Shown one piece after another: positions 1 through 11,030 of a stretch of 64,000 nucleotides of DNA. Within the stretch, counting starts at the first letter, position 1; every line of letters starts with the position of its first letter. The stretch covers positions 84,134,759-84,198,758 of the forward strand of contig OW121743.1 of the NCBI GenBank assembly GCA_933228675.1, written 5' to 3'. The position numbers were made by a program, and so were the translations under genes. The notes under the pieces are model-generated. The model did no database searches. It was not told the origin of the DNA and saw only the letters and a program-made list of their open reading frames with translations. The DNA is from Stomorhina lunata (lineage: Eukaryota > Arthropoda > Insecta > Diptera > Rhiniidae).

Positions 1-1990
1 AAAATTTTTCTATAGAAAAATATTTTTTATCAAAAAATTTTCTAAATATTTTTTATCAAAAATTTTTCTATAGAAAAATATTTTTTATCAAAAATTTTTC
101 TAAATATTTTTTATAAAAAATTTTTCTATAGAAAAATATTTTTTATCGAAAATTTTTCGATAGAAAAATTTTTTTATCGAAAATTTTTCGATAGAAAAAT
201 TTTTTTATTGAAAATTTTTCTATAGAGAAATTTTTTATCGAAAATTTTTCTATAGAAAAATATTTTTATCGAAAATTTTTCTATAGAAAAATATTTTTTT
301 CGAAAATTTTTCTATAGAAAAATTTTTTTATCGAAAATTTTTCTATAGAAAAATATTTTTATCGAAAATTTTTCTATAGAAAAAATTTTTTATCGAAAAT
401 TTTTCTATAGAAAAATTTTTTTATCGAAAATTTTTCTATTTTTTTATCGAAAATTTTTCTATAGAAAAATTTTTTTATCGAAAATTTTTCTATAGAAAAA
501 TTTTTTATCGAAAATTTTTCGATAGAAAAATTTTTTTATTGAAAATTTTTCTATAGAGAAATTTTTTATCGAAAATTTTTCTATAGAAAAATATTTTTAT
601 CGAAAATTTTTCTATAGAAAAATATTTTTTTCGAAAATTTTTCTATAGAAATTTTTTTTATCGAAAATTTTTCTATAGAAAATTATTTTTATCGAAAATT
701 TTTCTATAGAAAAATTTTTTTATCGAAAATTTTTCTATAGAAAAATTTTTTTATCGAAAATTTTTCTATAGAAAATTTTTCTATAGAAAAATTTTTTTAT
801 CGAAAATTTTTCTATAGAAAAATTTTTTTATCGAAAATTTTTCTATAGAAAAATTTTTTTATCGAAAAATTTTCGATAGGAAATATTTTTTATCGAAAAT
901 TTTTCTATACAAAAATTTTTTATGGAAAAATTTTTTACAGAAAAACTTTTTTATTTAAAAAATTCAATAAAAAAAAAATTTTCTCGAAAAAATTTCTATG
1001 GAAAAATTTCTTAGAGAAAAATTGTTTTATCGAAAAATTTTTTTGGAAAAATTTTTAATCGAAAATTTTTTTTATTGAAAAATTCAAAATTTTTTATCGT
1101 AAAATTTTGTACAGAAAAATTTTTGTCGAAAAATTTTCTATTGCAAAATTTTCTGTAGAAAATTTTTTTTTTAATTTTCTATAGAAACATTTTGTTATCG
1201 ATAAATTTTCTACATAAAAATATTCTTGTCGAATATTTTTCTATAGAAAATTTTTTTTATCGAACAATTTTCTATAGAAAAATTTTCTATAAAATAATTT
1301 ATTTACAGAAACAATTTTTTATCAAAGAGAAAAAAAATTGTGTCAAAAAAACTTCATATTGTAATTTTTTTTTATCGAAAAATTTTCTTTGCAAAAATTT
1401 GTTTATAGAAAAATTTTCTATTGAAAGTTTTTTTATAGAAAAACTTTTTTCTCAAAAAAATTTTTATAGAAAGATATTTTTATCGAAAAATTTTCTCTAG
1501 AAAATAGTTTTATCGAAAAATTTTCTATAGAAAAATGTTTTTATCAAAAAATTTTCTATAGAAAAATTTTTGTTAAGATTGTGGGTTCGAACCCGAACTC
1601 AGGTTCATATCATAAATTTTTATTTTTAATAATTTTTATGATTTTTTAAATTAGATTAATAATTTTTAAAAATTTTTTATCGAAAAACTTTCTATAGAAA
1701 AATTGTTTTATCGAAAAGTTTTTTATAGAGACATTTTTTTTTATCGAAAAATTTTCTATAGAAACATTTTTTTTTTTGAAAAATTTTTCATAGAAAAATT
1801 GTTTTATCTAAAAATTCTTTAAGAAAAATTTTTTTTATCGAAAAATTTTCTAAAGAAAGTTTTTTGATAAAGTTCTATGGGAAAATTTTTTTATTGACAA
1901 ATTTTCTATACAAAAATCTTTTATGAGAAAATATTTCTGTAGAAAACTTTTTTCATAAAAAATGTTCCATAGAATTTTTTTTTTAGAAAA
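1..1990. repeat. AT-rich minisatellite array 1 (about 31-bp unit, TTATCG linker)
   Basis: This tandem array has a monomer of about 31 bp made of the palindrome TTTTCTATAGAAAA, an A/T tract and the linker TTATCGAAAA. Copies are most regular from 120 to 900. They become divergent beyond 900, with many single-base changes and tract-length changes. The array runs off the left edge of the window, so its full length is unknown. Non-array sequence interrupts it near 1577-1675. The lysine- and phenylalanine-rich reading frame at 1192-1500 is a by-product of the repeat. Confidence 0.95.
1577..1675. other. Non-array insert in array 1 with a tRNA T-arm-like palindrome
   Basis: About 100 bp here do not follow the monomer. 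It begins with GATTGTGGGTTCGAACCCG, which contains the perfect palindrome GGGTTCGAACCC, and continues as simple AT sequence. GGTTCGAA resembles the T-arm of a tRNA or the B box of a polymerase III promoter, but no other tRNA part is visible. It could be a fragment of a tRNA-derived short retroposon or an unrelated insertion. I see no target duplication. Confidence 0.4.
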
Positions 1991-3157
1991 AATAGTGATT
2001 TAGAAAAGATTCAATACTACGTTAATTTTACGTGGTGTAAGATTTAATATATTATTAAAACATGTTAGCTTTCTAGGGTTAAAACTTTATAATTGATTTC
2101 ATTAGTTTAAAAACCATATACCAGGGGTCCCCTGAAAAACCTATACCATCTGTCATTATCTTGCTTTTGCAAATTAATAACATTATATCAAATTAACCTA
2201 AATATTCCCCATCTTCTCTTATTAATAAATTAAAATCAAATTTATTTACAATATTGAAGATATAAAAACACAAAAACTTTTTCTGTGGCCAACAAATTAA
2301 AAAACCGCTCATACGTTAACAAAAATTAAAGTGCTGACAGCAGTTAAAGATTTCTGTTTAGTCAAGTCATAAAACAAATGAGCTACCGCACAGCCACACA
2401 GCCCCACAGAAAAACCATCAACTATTACGTTTATAATGAGCCCCCTCTTTATACAGAAGATTTGAATGTATACGAAAAGACACGGCTGTGATCTATTACT
2501 TTAAAACAGCAATTAACTAAGCAAATGACAACGTCGGCAATATTTGGGTTAAAGTATGACAAAAGGTCAGAGGAAAAGCAACAACTGTCGCTTAGATTCA
2601 AAGACATTAAAACGTGTCTCTCATTTTCAAAAAAAAAAAAACAAGAGGAGGTAGAAATCTAAATCAGCAATTTTGTCACAAATACAAAAAAAAAATAAAT
2701 AACTCATTAACTTAAAAGGGTGGGTACTCTATAGCGAACGAAAGAAAGCATTAAAACTATTTCTACAACATGCTCCAACCAACATGTTCCAACATAAAAG
2801 TCTAATACTGAAATTGTTTGTGACACTACCACAAATAAGTAGTAGTTATCAAACAAATAGAAAACAACACATTTCACAGACACATAAGACAACCACAATA
2901 GACAGAGAGTAGCTTCTACAAATACTAAAAAGCAGCAACACAAATACATACATACTAAGAGACCAGAGCAATATAATGTAATAAAACGAAACTAGAATGT
3001 CAATTTAACCCATATTGATATTTTATGTGAAGTTTTATTTTAATTTTTCATTAAAGGCAAATCCAAAGATTTAGATAAACAGACAAATATACACAGACAT
3101 TATGGCAGACAGACGGACAGACTAACACAACTTCTACTAAAATATCACTTGACACAC
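1991..3157. other. Low-copy AT-rich spacer, no gene seen
   Basis: This spacer separates array 1 from the hAT element. It contains the palindrome CAGGGGTCCCCTG at 2122-2134, several A-runs (2630-2641 and 2687-2695) and a GACA-rich stretch at about 3085-3122. The GACA-rich stretch resembles the (GTCY)n tails known from fly mini-me type repeats. The longest open frame, 80 codons on the minus strand at 2707-2949, has no recognisable motif and I do not call it a gene. Confidence 0.6.
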
Positions 3158-3165
3158 ATACTTAT
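3158..3165. repeat. Left target-site duplication of the hAT element (ATACTTAT)
   Basis: ATACTTAT lies directly outside the left terminal repeat and is identical to the 8 bp directly outside the right end (6450-6457). An 8-bp duplication is characteristic of hAT insertions and fixes the element's outer limits. Confidence 0.92.
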
Positions 3166-3180
3166 TAGAGTGTCCCTTAT
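3166..3180 (+). repeat. Left terminal inverted repeat of the hAT element
   Basis: TAGAGTGTCCCTTAT. It pairs with the right terminal repeat with one mismatch (A against G at the fourth base). It lies beyond the 3' end of the minus-strand transposase frame. Confidence 0.9.
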
Positions 3181-3445
3181 ATGCCAAAATTTTTTTTTTT
3201 TTTTAGAATTCCGAAACGCATACCCTCCAATTTTTTTATAAATGCTAAAATGTACTTAAATATGAAATTTCATGTCTGTAGCATGATTGCAACCCGTGGC
3301 GACCGAGCTCTAAAGTTTAATAAAAAATGGTGTTTTGGTCTGATATTTTGGCTTGATCCAAAACTAATTAAAATGCAACAAATAAAGTAAATATGAGTAA
3401 AACTAAAAAAATATCAATACAAACTTTTATTTAAATATTTACAAA

Positions 3446-5828
3446 TTATAATAATAATGAATTAGGGTAACTTCTCTTTAGTGTAGTTTTTTTACAGTCT
3501 GGATACAGATTTCTATGTTCCTGAAAACAACGCAACAAAAACTGTTTTTGCTCTTCTTCAGCCGTGATAAGGCCATTAAAATCTTGCATTAATTTAACAG
3601 CTCTTTCAGCAGTGTCATTTACGACCTTCAAACGACATAATCGTCTTCTAGCTTCCAGAAAAGCAGGATTGTCACCCCACGAAGATACGTCTTCCCGAAG
3701 AAAACTGTCATCGATCTGTAGTCAAGATAGAAATCGTTTGCTTCTTTGAGTCACAAAATCATCCAGCGTCATATCTGAAATAAAGAAAAAACCATTAAAA
3801 TAAGCAAAAACTAAACCACAAAACTTTGAAAAAGAAACAAGAAAATATTAAGTACTTACCAAACAAATTTTACGTAATTTCTTCCTTCGATGGGATATAG
3901 CGTTTAGAGGAATCTGAACTTTCGTCTCTGTTTAAATTATTAATCATTTTTGTCTTGGTTTTGGTGTCAACTTCTTCATCAAAAGTGATAACATGACTGT
4001 TTCTTCACACAAATACCATAAATGATGAATAAACTTGCTTATGGATGCCTTGGAACTTGTCGCGTCTACTTTTTCATATTCTTTTAGAGCTTTCAAAAAG
4101 GACAAGTCTTGGTTAGGTGCTTTAACTACCATTGTACATTCGAGCCAAGGTTTGGTATACAAGGTGACGATAAATAAACAAACATCTTGTAGAGCATTTT
4201 TGTCCTTTGCAGTAATTTTAAGTTGCGATTGAAGCAAACATATTTTTATAGAATAGATTGCTCTCGCCATCCATCGCGTTAGATGCAAAGCTCCGGGGCC
4301 TGAGTTTTAGTTTATTCTCTGTGTCTCCTCCTAAGAACACAACGCATAGTTCAACCAATTCGCGGTAATCGTCTCTAACAAAAGATTTTTCCAGTTCAGT
4401 CTTATAAAAAGTTAACAAAGATGTAATGTTTGTCTTAGCAATATGTGCTTTAACGAAATTTAGAGGTGACTCAATGTTATCAGTGTTAATATTTTTCCAA
4501 TTATCTCTTAACCTTTTGAAAATTGGAATATCTGGGCTACTTGTAACCTGTTTTACCTTGGTTTCAAAAACATCTTTAAGGACCAACTCATAAACATGAT
4601 AAAGACAAGCAAAAAGCAGCAATTCCCTTTCTAAAGTCTGCTCCAGAATAGCACAAGCTCCACTGAAACGGCCAGTATTGGAAGCTGTTGTATCGCAGCA
4701 CATTATCTGTACTTTGTCATGGAGGGTCCAGTCAAAGAGAGCAGTTGAAATGGCTTCAGCTAAATGTTTTCCAGAAGAACTCTCTAATTTCGGTACTGCA
4801 AGAAGCTGTTCTCTATCGTCAAATGAAGCAATAATTGGCAAGCGTTCTTCTTTTGAACTTCGTACATGCAATCCAGGTAATAGTTTTCCATCCCAATGAA
4901 CTGTGACTACGTCAGGCAAATTATTCTTTAAGTCAGTTTTTATTGCTTCTGCCCTGGATTTTCTCGCTTGAGTACGAATTCGCTAAATCGAGGATTTGTT
5001 TATAGGGAAATCATCGCTGTTCAGACCAAGCGCTTCTACAACCGCATGGAGAATGTAAACTGAGTCCCTTATGTTTAATTGGCATCGATCTAAAGCTGCT
5101 ACCAGTTTAGGAGTTATTAAACTTTTCGTGCCTCTTTTAAAACTTTTTTCAGGGCAAGGAATCTGAGTACTAAGTTCAGAGTTCGAAATCTGTTCCTCAT
5201 CCGAATTCTCAAGACATTCCAAGTTATCTATCGAAGAAGTAGATGCAACAGCCAATAACTCCCTTTGTTTTACCTTTGTTTCTTCTTCTTCCAATCGTCT
5301 TTGCCTAACTCGTTCTTCTTTCTCCGCCAATTTTTTGTCAATTCCACCTAAGCATCCCGGTCGACCTGGCTCTCTCTGTTTCCTTAAGAAATCTTTGTCT
5401 TCCTCTATCTTCATTCTGTCAAAGGCATCTGCATGTGCAATATCAAATAAGTTATCAAGGTCTTTTACAAAATTATTTTCACGATTCTTGAAAGTCAACT
5501 GAGTTTCCTTACAGTTTTTTTGCAGCTCCCTCCAAACATGATATAAATCAACAAGTTTCTTCACGCAGTTAGGGATTGCCTTCGTAGGAATTCTGGCTTT
5601 TTCCCAAAATATAATGCACTCTCTTATAACAAGATTCGCACTTTCACTAACAGTCAGCTTGACTTCACGAATATTGTAAAATAAAACGGTGAGAACTTGT
5701 CGATTAGGTGGTAATTTTGCACCATTTATCTGGTGGCTTGGCAGTCCGATAAGGAAAATATTTTGTTTATCACTTCGTAATTCGACTGACATTCTTTTAA
5801 TAATAAAACCGCACTTTATGAAACACAC
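3446..5828 (-). pseudogene. hAT-like transposase pseudogene, one intron, five lesions
   Basis: Minus-strand remnant of a transposase of about 760 residues, normally a nuclear DNA-cutting and joining enzyme. The first segment (5828 to 4983) has a charged, probably coiled-coil stretch rich in E, K and R. The next segment (to 4218) carries VHWDGK (a likely first catalytic Asp), then CCDTTASNTG (a likely second Asp) and CLYHVYELVL, which matches the C..H motif of hAT enzymes. Next come LTRWMARAIYS and, in the last exon, VVNDTAERAVKL. Lesions visible without any reference are an in-frame TAG at 4983-4985, one extra base in the G-run at 4295-4298, one missing base near 3981-3984 that restores frame, a TAA at 3870-3872 and a TGA at 3722-3724. 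The start is uncertain: Met at 5828 or 12 codons further in. Lesion positions are inferred from frame continuity. Confidence 0.85.
3775..3859 (-). other. Intron in the transposase pseudogene
   Basis: On the minus strand, GTAAGTACTT follows a G-ending exon at 3860, and TTTATTTCAG ends at 3775. This gives an 85-nt intron of typical fly size. Splicing joins the reading frame as ...LFDMTLDDFVTQRSKRF..., which continues the same frame on both sides. It is a prediction, since the copy is inactive. Confidence 0.75.
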
Positions 5829-6033
5829 TATTGGAATAGCAAATTACCATCGAAAAAAGACATTCATTTGCCAGCTGAGTAAAAAGGGGAATTACCTTTT
5901 TGAGATAGACATATATAATATATATGAAAGCTCATTTTCTTGAAAGGAATGAATACGAAAGCTGCATCATGATATAATAATCAAAGCTATCTTAACAATA
6001 TTTTGTCATGATATGAAAATCACTTTTATAAAA

Positions 6034-6156
6034 TCTATATAGTTATATATAGTTATTTTGACAAAATTCAGAAAATTTATACATACATATGTATTAACTA
6101 AAAAATTCCAAAAAAAAAGGAGTTTTGGAACAGCGAAGCGGACCAGGTTCTGCTAG
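6034..6156 (+). mobile_element. Putative mini-Helitron nested in the hAT element
   Basis: The right end reads AGCGAAGCGGACCAGGTTC then TGCTAG followed by T. This resembles insect Helitron 3' termini, where a GCGAAGCG-rich hairpin precedes CTAG and insertion is between A and T. A candidate 5' end, TCTATATAG, starts at 6034 after an A, giving a unit of 123 bp. The 3' end is the stronger half of the evidence; the 5' end could lie elsewhere. There is no coding capacity. Confidence 0.42.
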
Positions 6157-6434
6157 TTTCATATTAAATATAAATTACCATTATTAAAAATTACTAAAAT
6201 AAAAAAACACAACAGTAAAATAATAAAAATATTGAAAATTGAATAAAATACGTACAAATTATAATGACTTATACCAATATTGACCAAAAATTACCCATAC
6301 TTACAACAATTAACTTTGTCGCAAGTCGGCACGGGTTATCATTTTAATATCAAAGTAAATTTTTTTCTGGAGCCTTCTATGATTATTTCGAAACTTTTTA
6401 ACGGGTATGCGCAAAAAAATATTGAGGTCCAAAA

Positions 6435-6449
6435 ATAAGGGACACCCTA
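6435..6449 (-). repeat. Right terminal inverted repeat of the hAT element
   Basis: ATAAGGGACACCCTA is the inverted partner of the left end. It lies upstream of the minus-strand transposase start, so this is the element's 5' side. Confidence 0.9.
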
Positions 6450-6457
6450 ATACTTAT
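6450..6457. repeat. Right target-site duplication of the hAT element (ATACTTAT)
   Basis: ATACTTAT is identical to 3158-3165. The lack of mismatches suggests the insertion is not extremely old, although the transposase is already broken. Confidence 0.92.
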
Positions 6458-6944
6458 ACTTACTTATACGTATTTAGACACATACACATGAGAATAGCCT
6501 TACGCATTCACACGCTCGCACAGGCATTAAGACACTCAAGTCTGAACAAAGTGAAGAACAAATATGTCTAAGTAGTCGAGCAGTGTTTGGCAAAGGGATG
6601 TGGATTGAATATTATAAATTGTACCATTGAGATTGAAAAATTGTACCAGTTTTGTGTAACATGGGACAAAGATTGAATAACACAATGAGAAATTTTTGTA
6701 AGCCAAAAAAATGTTTAAAGATTTAGAAATTTGCAAAGGAAATTGAATTTTTCTTTGATGAATAAAAATGGTTAAAGTAAATAGTTCTAAATGTAACAAT
6801 AATTTCAAAACAATAATGTAATGATAATGCTAAAGTATTATTTAAAAAAAAAGTCCCAATCTTTCTCATTTTAAAAGCTTTTTCTAAATCATCAAATATA
6901 TATGTATGTATATAAGGGTAATCCATTTTTTCACTTTTGTCTCT
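6458..6944. other. Low-copy spacer, no gene seen
   Basis: AT-rich sequence between the hAT element and array 2. Two overlapping minus-strand open frames (6536-6808 and 6723-6926) are hydrophobic and low in complexity, with no recognisable motif. A short TATG/TATA-rich stretch lies at 6893-6915. Confidence 0.5.
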
Positions 6945-9900
6945 AATAAAAAATTTTTTCTATAGAAAAATTTTCGTTAAAAAAAAATTTTCTATAGAAA
7001 AATTTTCGTTAAAAAAAATTTTCTATAGAAAAATTTTCGTTAAAACAAATTTTCTATAGAAAAATTTTCGTTAAAAAAAATTTTCTATAGAAAAATTTTC
7101 GTTAAAAAGTTTTTTCTATAGAAAAATTTTTGTTAAAAAGTTTTTTCTATAGAAAAATTTTCGTTTAAAAATTTTTTCTATAGAAAAATTTTCGTAAAAA
7201 AATTTTTTCTATAGAAAAATTTTCGTTAAAAAGTTTTTTCTATAGGAAAATTTTCGTTAAAAAATTTTTTCTATAGAAAAATTTTCCTTCAGAAATTTGT
7301 TCCATAGAAACATTTTCATTAAAAAATTTTTTCTATAAAAAAATTTTCATTAAAAAATTTTTTCTATAGAAACATTTTTGTTAAAAAATTTTTTCTATAA
7401 AAAAATTTTTTCTATAGAAAAATTTTCGTTAAACAATTTTTTCTATAGAAAAATTTTCGTTAAAAAATTTTTTCTATAGAAAAATTTTCGTTAAAAAATT
7501 TTCTCTATAGAAAAATTTTTGTTAAAAAATTTTTTCTATAGAAAAATTTTTGTTAAAAAAGTTTTTCTATAAAAAAATTTTTTCTACAGAAAAATTTTCG
7601 TTAAATAATTTTTTCTATAGAAAAATTTTCGTTAAAAAATTTTTTCTATAGAAAAATTTTCGTTAAAAAGTTTTTTCTATAGAAAAATTTTCGTTAAAAA
7701 ATTTTTTCTATAGAAAAATTTTCGTTAAAAATTTTTTCTATAGAAAAATTTTCGTTAAAAAGTTTTTTCTATAGAAAAATTTTCGTTAAAAAATTTTTTC
7801 TATAGAAAAATTTTCCTTCAAAAATTTGTTCTATAGAAACATTTTCGTTAAAAACTTTTTTCTATAGAAAAATTTTCATTAAAAAATTTTTTCTATAAAA
7901 AATTTTCGTTAAAAAATTTTTTCTAAGAAAAATTTTTGTTAAAAAATTTTTTTTATAGAAAAGTTTTCGTTAAAAAATTTTTTCTATAGAAACATTTTTG
8001 TTAAAAAATTTTTTCTATAAAAAAATGTTTTCTATAGAAAAATTTTCGTTAAACAATTTTTTCTATAGAAAAATTTTCGTTAAACAATTTTTTCTATAGA
8101 AAAATTTTCGTTAAAAAATTTTCTCTATAGAAAAATTTTCGTTAAAAAATTTTTTTTATGGAAAAATTTTTGTTAAAAAATTTTTTCTATAAAAAAATTT
8201 TTTCTATAAAAAAATTTTTTCTATAAAAAAATTTTTTCAATAGAAAAATTTTCGTTAAATAATTCTTTCTATAGAAAAATTTTCGTTAAAAAATTTTTTC
8301 TATAGAAAAATTTTCGTTAAAAAATTTTTTCTATAGAAAAATTTTCCTTCAAAAATTTGTTCTATAGAAACATTTTCGTTAAAAACTTTTTTCTATAGAA
8401 AAATTTTCATTAAAAAATTTTTTCTATAGAAAAATTTTCGTTAAGAAATTTTTTCTAAGAAAAATTTTTGTTAAAAAATTTTGGTTAAAAAATTTTTTCT
8501 ATAGAAAAATTTTCGTTAAAAAATTTTTTCTATAGAAAAATTTTTGTTAAAAAATTTTTTCTATAAAAAATTTTTTTCTATAGAAAAATTTTCGTTAAAT
8601 AATTTTTTCTATAGAAAAATTTTCGTTAAAAAATTTTTTCTATAGAAAAATTTTCGTTAAAAAGTTTTTTCTATAGAAAAATTTTCGTTTAAAAATTTTT
8701 TCTATAGAAAAATTTTCGTTAAAAAATTTTTTCTATAGAAAAATTTTCGTTAAAAAGTTTTTTCTATAGAAAAATTTTCGTTAAAAAATTTTTTCTGTAG
8801 AAAAATGTTCCTTCAAAAATTTGTTCTATAGAAACATTTTCGTTAAAAACTTTTTTCTATAGAAAAATTTTCATTAAAATTTTTTTTCTATAGAAAAATT
8901 TTCGTTAAAAAATTTTTTCTAAGAAAAATTTTTGTTAAAAAATTTGTTCTATAGAAAAATTTTCGTTAAAAAATTTTTTCTATAGAAACATTTTTGTTAA
9001 AAAATTTTTTCTATAAAAAAATTTTTTCTATAGAAAAATTTTCGTTAAAAAATTTTTTCTATAGAAAAATTTTCGTTAAAAAATTTTTTCTATAGAAAAA
9101 TTTTTGTTAAAAAATTTTTTCTATAAAAAAATTTTTTCTATAGAAAAATTTTCGTTAAAAAAATTTTTCTATAGAAAAATTTTCGTTAAAAAAATTTTTC
9201 TATAGAAAAATTTTCGTTAAAAAAATTTTTCTATAGAAAAATTTTCGTTAAAAAATGTTTTGTATAGAAAAATTTTCGTTAAAAACTGTTTTCTATAGAA
9301 AAATTTTCGTTAAAAAATTTTTTCTATAGAAAAATTTTTGTTAAAAAATTTTTTCTATAAAAAAATTTTTTCTATAGAAAAATTTTCGTTAAAAAAATTT
9401 TTCTATAGAAAAATTTTCGTTAAACAATTTTTTCTATAGAAAAATTTTCGTTAAAAACTGTTTTCTATAGAAAAATTTTCATTAAAAAATTTTTTCTATA
9501 GAAAAATTTTCATTAAAAAATTTTTTCTTTAGAAAAATTTTCGTTAAAAAATTTTTTCTATAGAAAAATTTTCATTAAAAAATTTTTTCTATAGAAAAAT
9601 TTTCGTTAAAAAATTTTTTCTATAGAAAAATTTTCGTTAAAAAATTTTTTCTATAGAAAAATTTTCGTTAAAAAATTTTTTCTATAGAAAAATTTTCGTT
9701 AAAAAATTTTTTCTATAGAAAAATTTTCGTTAAAAAATTTTTTCTATAGAAAAATTTTCGTTAAAAAATTTTTTCTATAGAAAAATTTTCGTTAAAAAAT
9801 TTTTTCTATAGAAAATTTTTCGTTAAAAAATTTTTTCTATAGAAAAATTTTCGTTAAAAAATTTTTTCTATAGAAAAATTTTCCGTTAAAAAATTTTTTC

Positions 9901-10290
9901 TATAGAAAAATTTTCGTTAAAAAATTTTTTCTATACAAAAATTTTCGTTAAAAAATTTTCTCTATAGAAAAATTTTCGTTAAAAAAATTTTTCTATAGAA
10001 AAATTTTCGTTAAAAAAATTTTTCTATAGAAACATTTTCGTTAAAAGATTTTTTCTATAGAAAAATTTTCGTTAAAAGATTTTTTCTATAGAAAAATTTT
10101 CGTTAAAAAATGTTTTCTATAAAAAATTTTCGTTAAAAAATTTTTTCTATAGAAAAATTTTCGTTAAAAAAATTTTCGTTAAAAAATTTTTTCTATAGAA
10201 AAATTTTCGTTAAAAAATTTTTCTATAGAAATATTTTCGTTAAAAAATTTTTGCTATAGAAAAATTTTCGTTAAAAAATTTTTTTTCTTC
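6945..10290. repeat. Minisatellite array 2 (31-bp unit, CGTTAAAA linker)
   Basis: About 3.3 kb of a 31-bp monomer: the TTTTTTCTATAGAAAAATTTT dyad plus a CGTTAAAAAA linker. Copies from 9480 to 9940 are nearly identical, while those between 7200 and 9000 vary. A variant monomer with CCTTC in place of CGTTA recurs at 7286, 7815, 8346 and 8810, which shows higher-order organisation. Some monomers lack the linker and are shortened, reading CTATAAAAAAATTTTTT. There is no coding content. Confidence 0.97.
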
Positions 10291-11030
10291 AAAAAAATTA
10301 TTGTCAAAAATATTCTTAAACAAATAGAATTAGAATTTTAGAAGTCAATCAGAAACAAACATGAATAAACTACCCGCCCTAATATATATCTTTATACCAT
10401 AAGACCGAAATATAAGCGTCACTTTGGCTTTCAACATAAAATTAAAGCTTATTCACATAACAACTTACCAAGTCCTTATAATAAAAGCTAGTATCCTTTA
10501 TTTGCCCAAACACACTTTGTAACAATTGTCAGTTTCAATATTAAAGTTTGAGGTTACAACAACACAACAAATACCGGAAATTGAAATGTACATGACAATT
10601 CATTTCATCAGCATTTTCTAATTCTCAAACTATTACGAGTGTACGAACAAGAAGATACAACAACAACAATATTAACAGACTCACAACTACACAGGGAATT
10701 TGAAGCAAACATTAAAAGCGTTTAAGAGTAGGCCCATTGGGAATTGATTTAAAGTGACAGGATTAGAAAAATTCTTAAGGGTATTGAAAAGGATAATTGA
10801 TTAAGTTAAAGAATAAAAACATAAATTGAACATAGATATGAATTCGAAAAGGCATATAATTAAGTCAGTGTCTTATCATAGTCAAGTTATTTTCAATCAA
10901 ATTTTAGTTAATGGCAGGAGTAAGAAGCCCATACCACCAGTAGCCGATTAATATTTTTTATTTTCGTAAATACCACGATCATTAATGAAACTCGTGAAAA
11001 TGAGTAAGAGTGGAAAATTGTTCGATCAAA
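10291..11030. other. Low-copy spacer, no gene seen
   Basis: About 740 bp of mixed composition, somewhat richer in G+C than the arrays. It has short ACAACA-rich runs near 10658-10672. I see no open frame, RNA gene or terminal repeat pair. Confidence 0.5.

Larger units (their letters stand above)
3166..6449 (-). mobile_element. hAT-superfamily DNA transposon, nearly full length, inactive
   Basis: The element is 3,284 bp long. It is bounded by 15-bp terminal inverted repeats, TAGAGTGTCCCTTAT on the left and the complement of TAGGGTGTCCCTTAT on the right (one mismatch), inside a perfect 8-bp target duplication. Its interior holds a minus-strand transposase-like reading frame from about 5828 to 3446 with one small intron. 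The 8-bp duplication, TAGGG-type ends and a D...C..H motif layout indicate the hAT superfamily. Five lesions show that this copy no longer makes transposase. A small Helitron-like insertion lies near the transposase 5' end. The superfamily is well supported; I cannot name the subfamily. Confidence 0.92.

Noticed and set aside
1577..1605. tRNA gene
   Set aside because: Only a T-arm-like palindrome is present. There is no acceptor stem, D-arm or anticodon arm at the required spacing.
1..1990. CRISPR-like repeat array
   Set aside because: Units are contiguous tandem copies with no unique spacers of constant length, and the sequence context is eukaryotic.
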